The position numbers and the translations under genes were made by a program. Shown piece after piece: positions 34,586-43,742 of a stretch of 64,000 bases of DNA; the first letter of the stretch is position 1, and each line of letters starts with the position of its first letter. The DNA lies in NCBI GenBank assembly GCA_022818135.1, contig JAFMSR010000008.1:27936003-28000002 (forward strand), given 5' to 3'. Below the pieces are notes generated by a model that searched no databases, was not told the DNA's origin, and was given only the letters and a program-made list of their open reading frames with translations. This stretch comes from Saxidomus purpurata (Eukaryota > Mollusca > Bivalvia > Venerida > Veneridae).

Positions 34586-35850
34586 TTTTGCAAAAGGAAG
34601 TGTCTAGAGAACCGGAACCGGTTCCCTAGACAGCGACCTTAGCGAACCAGAATTAATATTCGGACGAATTATTTGGCGTGTTGTTATCGGCACGTTTATT
34701 GATACAGCTATATAAACAATGCATATGTTGATTATTATTGTTATCATTAAATATGTAATTCGGAAGAGGAATATTTAGAGATCCTTCCTAAAATTATGAC
34801 ATGAAAGACTTAACGCAGTATTAGTGTTAGAGATAACAGAATGACGAAGGAGAGCATTTAGTTATAACATAATGAATAGCATTGAAACAGAAAGCACAAT
34901 TTTTCTGTAAATGTTTTTGATTTTATGTAATATATGCTAGAGAGAAATAATTAAACCTAAATATACATAAGCATTTGCTTTCGTTTTCATTATGTCACAT
35001 CCAGGCTACACCACGAGGAGCTCTGATCATGGCCCGTCGACCCTGTTAAGAGTCAGTTTAGCCCTGAAAAGGACTGTTTTCAGAGCCTCTGGTTCAGGAA
35101 GGCATGACTGATGCTGTCGGTGAACTTAAAGTCAACATCTCTTCTAAACACACCATCACGTCTGTCTAAAACGTCATTGTTCATTAACTCTGGACCATGT
35201 GACCATATTTTGTCAAGTGGGAGTTTCAACAAGGTCTTGTTAAGACGTCTGCATAACTTGTATCGACGTTGATGACAATGGAAGAGGCTCTCAAATACGA
35301 CGTGCTGAACACCACAGCTGCGGAATTCATTTCTTATATCAAGTAGGGCATGGAGTAACTGATGATTGTTAAATTTTTCTATATCATTTTTACCTATCTG
35401 TATGAAGACTGTATGAAGACTATGTCAAACTTCGCCAGCTTCCACCTGCGTAACTTCTGCAACAACCCGACGACTATTAATCCTCCTGTCCCATGTGCTT
35501 CACCGCGAAATGGTAGATCATTGTGTAGACTACCATTTCGCCAGCGTACACATAGACATCATATTAAAACCGGAAGTGCGGAAGGCGAAGGAGATCAATT
35601 CGACAATCGACACATTGAAAACTAATGCAAATAAACTGATAATCCCACATTTTTCTTGTTTAAATGGAAGTTTTCACTTTATAATTATTAAATAATCTAT
35701 TTTCTTATCACAATTACCTGTAATATATGCAGGAAAACAATTCCGGTTCGCTAGTGTATAGACGGATATAGGCTAGAGAACCGATTCCGGTTCGCTAAGG
35801 TCGCTGTCTAGGGAACCGGTTCCGGTTCTCTAGACACTGCCTTTGCAAAA
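34586..35850. mobile_element. Long-TIR DNA transposon J with candidate TSD
   Basis: 34599-34648 is a perfect 50-bp inverted match to 35789-35838. The match extends inward to 34653 with one mismatch and outward to GG(A/C)AGTG. TTTGCAAAA flanks both ends directly (34587-34595 and 35842-35850), a candidate 9-bp target duplication. That motif is nearly palindromic, so it could instead be the outer TIR. The element proper would be about 34596-35841. TIRs contain GGAACCGGTTCC, and the right end carries further copies of the same phrase. Long TIRs with a 9-bp duplication suggest a Mutator-like or Merlin-like element. No transposase is present. The reverse strand carries a decayed frame (separate entry). 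Confidence 0.8.
35080..35558 (-). pseudogene. Decayed SGNH/GDSL-like domain frame inside J
   Basis: On the reverse strand a frame opens after a stop at 35559-35561, runs to 35420, shifts at an exact 11-bp duplication (35399-35409 and 35410-35420), and continues in another frame to TGA at 35080-35082, about 155 codons in all. Visible blocks are 'FDIVFIQIGKND' (GKND codons at 35383-35394, like the GxND block III of SGNH hydrolases), 'CGVQHVVFESLF' (a following beta-strand), and 'LDRRDGVF' (35156-35167), where the family usually has DGVH. The catalytic-type His is therefore replaced by Phe. The first block with the catalytic Ser was not found. SGNH-like domains are known as passengers in invertebrate mobile elements (family knowledge). 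The frame lacks an ATG start. Forward frames at 35362-35695 are shadows. Confidence 0.5.
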
Positions 35851-35891
35851 TTGTAATATGAGCTTATTTTTTACCACGTGCTTTAAAGTCA

Positions 35892-35963
35892 GTCTCCGTG
35901 GTGTAGTGGGTAAGCTGACGACCGTCTAATTTTACGAGTGGAGTTCGAATCCCGGTCAAACCT
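35892..35963 (+). ncRNA. tRNA-derived pol III promoter-like sequence
   Basis: An A box TGGTGTAGTGG at 35899-35909 fits the consensus TRGYNNARNNG. A B box 'agttcgaatcc' at 35942-35952 differs from consensus at one base, and the spacing is tRNA-like. T-runs suitable for pol III termination follow from 35965. The acceptor and T stems do not pair well, so this is a tRNA pseudogene or a SINE head rather than a working tRNA. It lies about 40 bp beyond the end of J. Confidence 0.55.
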
Positions 35964-35969
35964 AATTTT

Positions 35970-36879
35970 TTAAAATAATTTTTCTTCCGTTTTTTTTTTC
36001 AGCTTTAAAACCACCATGATTTTAAATGTTTTCTGCAAATATTCATAAACATTTTCATTCAAATCAAACTAATAATGATTGCTTATCAAAAAAGCTAATT
36101 TTAGCTATATAACGCCACACATGTACAAAACTATTTTCGGCGCCCTTTGATGCTTTGCATCAATGGTATTCTTGTCATGTATTTGAATAATTTAAATGTA
36201 ACATGGAGGCCCTGATTTGTCCATTTATGTACTGGGGTCTGTGTATAACAGTTTCTGTTCCGTAAACCATTCCTTACTATAACAATTGAGCTTGACAGTC
36301 ACACGGCTCTTTATGAGCACCGTATCCTTACACTGTTATTGCTGAATGCTCAAAGACACGACACATGCATTTTCATTTTTTTCCCTTGTGATATCTGTTA
36401 TACGATGTAACTTAATAGTTACACACCCAATAATTGTTCTTTTCTCACGTGTTTAAAAATCACAAATTTGTGGCGTATTAGCATTGAACTTGTACTATAT
36501 TTGTTTCATCATTTACTGACTGCTCATCATACATGTATAAATTCTTTTTGGATAAGAATGTTATTTGAATGGGCATTTACAGTAAGATGTTAATTAAATG
36601 ATGAATAATTTCTAGCATTATTGTTATATTTTAAGTGGTGGTTTTAATTATTCAACGAATACACTTCTACCGAAAATATAACTAAAACAAATTAATTTCT
36701 TTTCTTTCACAACATGGGCGAACAATAATGGACACAGTGTCAGTCCTGGTGGAGTCAAAGTGGGCACCACAACTGGAAAAGTTGATACAATTTTGACCTC
36801 CAGTATATGAGACCTCAGGGCATAAACTGAATATGCAACAACTATTCTGAGATGTTAAGTGAAATTCCTCGTAATAGGT
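35970..36879. other. Unassigned AT-rich DNA
   Basis: No gene, RNA or repeat structure recognised. The 66-codon frame at 36682-36882 is unsupported. Confidence 0.45.
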
Positions 36880-37350
36880 CAATGTTAATCTTGCGCATTG
36901 TTCCTAGTTCAAAACATACTTAATCTTATTTTCCTCAGGCAAAGTACGTTGTATTGATTCTTATTTTCGATCGAAATTATGTTATCGCCAATTGTCATTG
37001 TCTATGCAAACTGATTTTGTATTTCCGAGAAAAGTTACTTGCGGCGATGTATTGAAGTGGTCCAAGTGATTAACGGACCATATAAATATTGGAAAAGGAG
37101 ATGTCAAAAGAATAGTCACTAAACTATGTCTACGTGAATGCTTATACGATAACATAAGGATGACTTTTTCTTTAAATAGCGATACTACAGCCTGACTAAA
37201 GACTAAAGCCCACAAGACAAATAAAACATTAGTTAGGTTACCGCTTCGAGTAAACTATAAAATGTATATACAGTAGTATACAATTTTAAACTGTTATTTA
37301 TATTGCTTACAGTCATACGTATACTGACCGGCGATAGAAACGCAAATTTA
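36880..37350 (-). repeat. Dispersed repeat L, copy 3 (reverse)
   Basis: Reverse complement of the 30.93-31.33 kb copy. It includes 'tattttcctcagg', 'tttcgatcgaaattatgtta', 'tcgccaattgtcattg', 'tgaagtggtcc' and 'tgaccggcgatagaaacgc'. The 77-codon frame over it is not a gene. Confidence 0.6.
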
Positions 37351-37969
37351 CTTTTGAACTTAAATTTCAATGTCCTATATAAGACAAAGGTTGGTACTAA
37401 GGGATACTAGGCCGTTCCGGCACAAATTAAAAACAGTTTGAATGAATTAGTTCATCGTAAGGCCGATAACGCACTGTAAATTTCCACTTCCAAGAATTCC
37501 TTCCTGACATATTCTCTGTGTTGCAAATATTACTCTCTGAAAAAGTTTATACTGTTAGGATGTATACGTATTCCGAGTTACTTAAAAAGTGCGTGACAGC
37601 CATAAACAAATTACTCACAACCCCAGCCTGTCGCCCTACTGATTACATTTATCCAGTTTATCAGTGTTTTGTGGATAATTACAATCAAAATCATAGGGTC
37701 CTATTGATAGAAAATTGAGTATATGCTTAACGTCCTTAACACCTTTAAAAATGAATAGAAAGGATCAGTATGAAGTCTGGTTGTGCATGTATTAATTTGG
37801 AATCACTCAAAGGTCAAAATCACAAGGACCTGTTTATAGAAGATCTTGGTCTCGCTTCATCTTCTAGAATCCTTACTGCATTATGATAATACTTCACGAG
37901 AATTATTGCTATGTAGCTAGGTTGCTATTGCCGCCTATCTCTTCCATATACTTAAAGTTGCGCCGACCT
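37351..37969. other. Unassigned DNA
   Basis: Short frames at 37518-37718 and 37883-38074 show no motif, and the second runs into repeat B. Nothing else recognised. Confidence 0.45.
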
Positions 37970-38525
37970 CCTTTTTGTGTCGCCCTTTCGGAGAAAAGGC
38001 GAAACATAGGGATCGCTATGTCCGTCGGTCAGTCACAAAAACTTAACGTTGGCTATAATTTTTCCATTTCTTAAGATTTCTTCATCAAACTTTCAAAATG
38101 TGTTGCTTATGGCAAAAGGGTCGTGATGTCGCCAAATTGTGTAGGTCAAGGTAATATTTGACAGAGTTATGCCCCTTTTTGTACTTAGTTTTTGTCACGA
38201 AAACTTAACGTTTGCTATAACTTTGACATTATTTAAGATTTCTTCATCAAACTTTCAAATTGCATTGCATGATAAAAGGGTCGTGATGTCGCCAAATTGT
38301 ATAGGTCAAGGTAATATTTGACAGAGTTATGCCCCTTTTTGTACTTAGCTTTTGTCATGAAAACTTTTGCCATTTTGTATGATTTCTTCATCAAACTTTA
38401 AGATTTCATTGCTTCTGATAAAAGGATCGTGATGCCGCCAAATTTTGCGAGTTATGCCCCTTTTTGTACTTAAATGTTATTACGAAATTATTAGTTATTC
38501 TGACAACTGTAAAAAGGGCGACACA
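37970..38525 (-). repeat. Family B tandem-core repeat (reverse)
   Basis: Begins with the reversed terminal hairpin (arms 'gtcgcccttt' and 'aaaggcga') and 'catagggatcgctatgtccg'. Three units carry 'tcgtgatg(t/c)cgccaaat' at 38121, 38281 and 38427 (periods 160 and 146 bp), with 'gagttatgcccctttttgta' and 'tttcttcatcaaacttt'. Opposite orientation to the copy at 1.6-1.9 kb. Confidence 0.8.
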
Positions 38526-39344
38526 AGTGTTCTTGTAGTTTAAAAATAGTTCCTGTTTTCATGTAAACACTGCCGATAAGTTGTTGACAATGTATACAAC
38601 AAGATACTAGAATTTTGCAAGACCTTTCTGTTCTGAATAAGTAGCTCAAAACGGAAGTGCACTGTGCATAATTATTCTTCTGTAAGATAGCTTTATTACA
38701 AGTAGTTATACATTTTGATCGTTCCCCATAAGTGTTGCTTAGAACATCCTCATCAGTGTCACTAGATGATTTATAAACGTTAATCATGCATTCTTCCTTG
38801 CATCCGTAATGATCAGAGAATAAATTCATTGTCATATTTCATGCCGTTTAAGGATTAATAATAGCTTGAAAAGATGTGGCCCGGCAAAACAAGATATGTT
38901 ACGTGAGTGTATTGACTGCGATATTGTTCATACAAAGACAACACAACTTTACATTGTAGCAAAAATACATGAATCGTACACAATCACCGTACCGATGCAC
39001 TTTTGGCAGCAAACGATTCTTTCTTTGCAACTTTTAAATTAAATTTTATACTTTTATTTTCGGTATGAACTTCAATTTTTCATTTTGTGTGGTGTGCATT
39101 TTTCTTCATGTGGAATTTAATTATCATTAGTTTAACTGTTCGAAATGAGTTCAAAAATGTGAAACAAACAATGGGAAGTTACGTATCGGTTAAAATCCAA
39201 TTTGAAAAAAAAAAGATAATAAATTGTTGACCATAGCTCTTCCTAATCAGGGGTTTTCCTTATAGACGAAGAATTTTATTAATTTGAACTTCAGTGGCTT
39301 GTGGTAAGCTAATGTTAGGGAAAAGTTTAAGAAATATTAGTGTG
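38526..39344. other. Unassigned DNA; one weak 114-codon frame
   Basis: The reverse-strand frame at 38491-38835 ends inside repeat B. Its first ~50 codons are acidic and polar with several Cys ('SSDTDEDVLSNTYGERSKC'), so they might be an exon. No family or clear splice site was recognised. Confidence 0.35.
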
Positions 39345-39417
39345 CTCGTTTTGGGGAGGCTGCGTTTTTGGTACGTGGCATTCCCTGTTTGATATTATTA
39401 TTATTATTATTTTTTTT
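39345..39417 (+). mobile_element. Retroposon-like element E, 3'-end fragment
   Basis: Only the last ~70 bp of E is present: 'gctcgttttggggaggctgc', 'acgtggcattccctgtttga', then (TTA)n and a T-run. The severe 5' truncation with the shared 3' end intact is the pattern expected of target-primed reverse transcription. Confidence 0.75.
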
Positions 39418-39619
39418 TGCATATGACAAAATCCAATTTTATTTATTGATGACCGATTATATACTTTCCCTAAAGCTTGTAATAAGTGTTCATGTTTATC
39501 CGAGTTTAAGTCTTGCCGTTACCCTTGTCACAGCACCAATTCAACATACAGGATTTCTGTTAACTTATTCATCATCCAATATGTTTCAGTAAGGTAGTTC
39601 GAACGAATAATATGCCAGA

Positions 39620-40110
39620 CATATGTCTGAACATTTGCATATACGTTTATTACATTCACAAATATTGCTTGTGAATAAAATATATAGACTGAACACATTT
39701 CGCAAAGAACTGCCATAGCAAACGCTAAATTATTTATGTTGTAACTCCCGAAAGACAGCATCATTTCCTCAACAGTGCGTACTTCAGAATATTGCTCCAT
39801 TAAGACGATGTGCTCGCCGTTTTCAGTCTCATACAATCGTCAAGAACACCGAATTATAAATCTGTATCATACTTGTCATTCTGTATGGTTTTAATTGCTC
39901 CCATGGAGACAACACTCCGTCAAAAGTGGGCTCTAAATAGTCATAAAAGTCAAATTATACATTTCGCAATACTATGATCTCCTTCAGCATGGTAAAATAT
40001 TTGTCTGTTAACTTTCTGCATTTGTCAGTAGTTCCCTCAGAATATAGACCTTTAATAACAGTCTCATCGACGCCTAGAACAGAGTTTGCGCGTTTCCAGA
40101 TTCAATCTGA
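39620..40110 (-). pseudogene. Coding-like block R, copy 1
   Basis: The reverse strand contains a 102-codon frame (39528-39836) with 'MEQYSEVRTVEEMMLSFGSY' followed by a hydrophobic stretch ('LAFAMAVLCEMCS'). The same reading recurs at 40.6 kb. A second shared block upstream on this strand (39880-40085, 'catggagacaacact') recurs at 41.56-41.75 kb. Conservation of the reading between copies suggests an exon copy or a decayed element gene. Protein family unknown. Confidence 0.4.
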
Positions 40111-40559
40111 AGCATACAGATGGTATATTATAATTTAAAGGACATTGATCTGCCTAAAACTATATTATGACTTTATAAAATGTAGACACGATATTGAGTG
40201 TTCACCTGTTCATTTAAAAACGAACAACCTTCACATTTACAGGCGTTGTTTAGAATTTAAGCTAGGAACTTAAGTTAAAAAATAACAAAAGAAAGTGAAT
40301 TGAATACGCAACAAAAACGTACCAAAATAAAACATACCAATTAATGAAGAAAGTTTGCTATGCTATTTGCAGCTAAGAGAACTAAAATATCTGGAGTATA
40401 TACATTAGATATGGCTATTATAGGGATCGAACCCGGGGTCCTTCGATAACACCGGAGAAGCGTAATTTAAAAGAAAACAAGAGTACCCAAAGGGACAGTA
40501 TCCTCTACTGGACTGACTGGATTGTTCTGAGTGAATATTAAGAAACTATTTTGGAATTT

Positions 40560-40885
40560 TATCAAGGAAACGCCATGAAAAATATGGTTGAACATATTTC
40601 TAAAAGAATTGTCACAGCAAACGTATAACTCCCGAAGATCAGCATTTTTCAATCAACAGTACGCAATTCAGAATATTGCTTTTTCAAGAGGGTATGCGTG
40701 ACGTTTTCCTCAAGAACTTGCTCAACAAAACAATGATACACAAACCCGTAAAATTTTAAATATGTCAACTCCAGTGCTTCATCGAATTTAAAAATAGTTA
40801 ATATTATTGCCTTCCATATGGTATGGTGCGGTGTAATTAAATTTGTATCAATAAGATTAACTTTTTTCGCACTTTTATCAAACAC
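40560..40885 (-). pseudogene. Coding-like block R, copy 2 (broken)
   Basis: Reverse-strand reading 'KKQYSELRTVD', a stop codon, then in the same frame 'KMLIFGSYTFAVTILLEICS'. This aligns residue by residue with copy 1 apart from a 3-4 residue gap. Upstream the frame is open through 40885. The in-frame stop marks it as a relic. Confidence 0.4.
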
Positions 40886-41549
40886 GGATAATCCTTTTCC
40901 TTGTCACTGCTTAATTTAATCTTAAAGACTAGTCTCTAGAGTATAAGGATTCGGACGTTACACATGTTACATTCTTGACTTACAGGTTATTACACAAGTA
41001 CAATGTTTCTGATTGAAATGGCATATTTTACCTCATTAAAATGTTAATAAATGATCTAAAGTTTTTCTCTTTAGAAATGTGTCCAATTCCGAAAACTCGT
41101 TTTTATATTAAAAATCCTGATCACTTTTGTCGATGATACTCCGATTCGTTTTTTAAAAATGGTACACTTGTCTTGGCGCTTTAGATAAACTGCTATCGAG
41201 ACCAAAAATGATATCCAGATAACCTTTTTGCTCACAAACATACATATAACTTATACTACTGAGTTAACAACTACCTGACCAAATCTGAATGAATGGATTG
41301 TTTGTAAAACATGTTCTTCTTTAATCTTGTTTGAAGTTAATTGCTGCGTTTACTCATTGCTTCTGTGGGACATCTCTTAACATTTTTCTTTCTGACTTTG
41401 TAATTAACGATTTGATGTTAATTTACAAATACGGACAAAAGACATTCATTTCTCTTGTAAAAAGTGTGGAAGGACAATCAATAACATTTGCAGTATAAAT
41501 CAAATGCTGTAAAACAGTGCTAACTTCGTAAAGGTTAGGGAGACACTTT

Positions 41550-41760
41550 TCTTTATTGTTATTCTGTATGGTTTAAGGTGCTCTCATGGAGACAACACTA
41601 CGTCAAAAAACATCTCAATATTCATTAAAGTCACATTGTACATATATTTCGCAACATTTTGATCTCACGTGTGTTAAAATATTTCTGTGATCACTTAGCA
41701 ACACTTCTCTCAGGATATCAATCTTAAATACAAGTTTCTCATCAAGGCCTGAATTGGAAT
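41550..41760 (-). repeat. Second block of repeat R
   Basis: Aligns with 39880-40085: 'ttattctgtatggttt', 'tcatggagacaacact', 'tatttcgcaac', 'aaaatatttctgt'. In copy 1 the two R blocks are about 70 bp apart; here they are about 850 bp apart. Confidence 0.5.
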
Positions 41761-43395
41761 TTACATGTTTCTATATTCATTCTTCAACATAAAATTCACA
41801 GTCTGTTGTTACATGTACATGTACCCACATTATATATGTTGGGAAACATTAAATTATTAATCAACTTTTATATGGTTTCATCATAGAAAAAATACAACCT
41901 AATTTAACGATTTCTCTTTGTGTTATATTCATAATTTAACACTTGTCCTACGTAAAGCTATGTTAAGACTTTGTAAAATGTACATGTAGACATAACAAAT
42001 TTCATTAAATTTTAAACGATTTAAACCGTGTCACAGACTGTTGCATATCATACTCGAAACACAAGTTATGAAACATCAAAGACAGTTCAAACGTTTTTTT
42101 TTTCGGCCGCTTGTTATGTAATAAAATATAATTAAAGGGGCACTCTCTATATCAATACTTAACAATGATCCGCGCACAAAATTATTCATCAAGAGTGATT
42201 ATCTATGTGATTATTGGCACTTCGGTATGGCGACAAGACGATCATGTGGTTATCTAAAGTATTTGAGGCGTTCAGTGCGGACAAATATAGAAAGTTAAAC
42301 AGGAACTTAAGTCTGTATGCTGATGTTTTATTTTTATTAAGTTATATTTACACGAAGTAACTGATATGAACAAAAATGGCAATACTTACAATTTGCCAAC
42401 GACTGCAAATATTTCATCATAACTAACACTGGCCTTCGTGCAATTATACTATATGAAATAATTTATTAACTATTGTTCTTAAAATATGTAAAATAATAAA
42501 TTTTCAAAGTACGCAAATTTTATTTGAATACTATGCTTAACCTAGTAAAACTGTACAGTTGTGAATAAATATTTGTGACTACAAATGTATAATGATTTTT
42601 GCTCAACTAACTAAATATATTCAAATCTAAAAATGAATATAAACTAATGTAGTGAACGCCATGATGCTTGCCTAGGTATATTCCACAGAGCTGCATCACA
42701 AATGCATCAATTGTTAAAAAGATGTTGTTGTTCAGCCAGGAGCTTTCTTACTCTGCTACACAGCGCGCGTGCGCTTTAATGATTGCATGTCATACTGATA
42801 ATGCTTGAGGCGCTAAATTGATTAATGTCATAAGTAAAATGGTTCCAGCAAGCTGCCCATTTTTTGTGAATACAACTGTCTTTCTCTTTGGTTTTTTTTC
42901 TAATAAAGCCAAAAGAAAAATACGTATCAGAATATTTTCCTTCTTTGTTTTGAAGGCCTAATTTTTCCACATGATTTTGTTTTTTATTAAGGCGCACGTG
43001 AATTTCTTCTATTTAGGCCATAAAAAAATTATCAGAAGTTTTTTCCTTTTTGTTTGAGGGCCATATGAAAATAACTTATATTCGAATTATTTGTAAAGCT
43101 TGACACACATACCTGTCTATCCTAGGTCTTACGCCGATTAAAAAGTGGATTTTACTTTAAAAACGGTTCCTTGCATAGTTTTCCGCATAACTGATTGCAT
43201 TAATTTTACAATCAGGTCTTGTTTTTACAAGGCTTACAACAAGGGATAAACTCCTACCCAAAACTTTTAGTGTATTTTATGCTAAATATTTTACGCGCGA
43301 AGGAACCGTGTCACAAACTTAAGAAAACGTTATTTATTTCAATCAATTGACCATTAAAGTATGATTAGGGAATACAGTCCTTTATCACAGAACGA
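41761..43395. other. Unassigned AT-rich DNA
   Basis: A short H-like terminus ('ttaaaggggcactctct') occurs at about 42133-42149. Nothing else recognised. Confidence 0.45.
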
Positions 43396-43742
43396 ATAAG
43401 TGCTTGAAGATTTTGGTGAAGCAATAAGGTTCTTCAAACTGTCTGAAATTTCAAGACCGAATCATAAAAAAAAATGGCTCAAGTATAAATTCCTTATTTA
43501 ATGATACGCTACCAATTTATACAGCGTTACAGCTGCTTTTGAAATTCCAACATAAAAGTATAGTTAAGCGGTGCTGTAAAATCAAGCTCACCAACATTTT
43601 AAACAGATTTTCTCAAATTGTTATGTAGATTTTACTTGTATATTTGATTCTAGCCAATACTTTACATTTTATATGTAAGTAGATCCATACCATTTTGGAG
43701 AAATATGAATTTTTCAAGGGAAACTATGAACAAGCAGCTTTA
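43396..43742 (+). mobile_element. MITE G, diverged copy
   Basis: The interior matches G ('gatacgctaccaattta', 'ttttgaaattccaacata', 'tagttaagcggtgctg', 'gattctagcc'). The right end 'gaacaagcagct' is followed by TTAA 43739-43742. The left TIR is decayed to 'tgcttgaagattttgg'. Confidence 0.65.

Noticed and set aside
35061..35090. Histone-type 3' stem-loop ('ccctgaaaagg...ttttcagagcc')
   Set aside because: A short inverted repeat is present, but it does not fit the histone stem-loop consensus and lies just past the SGNH-like frame with no histone gene nearby.
40396..40470. Reverse-strand tRNA gene suggested by a B-box match ('gggttcgatccc')
   Set aside because: No A box at the right distance and no acceptor or anticodon stem.
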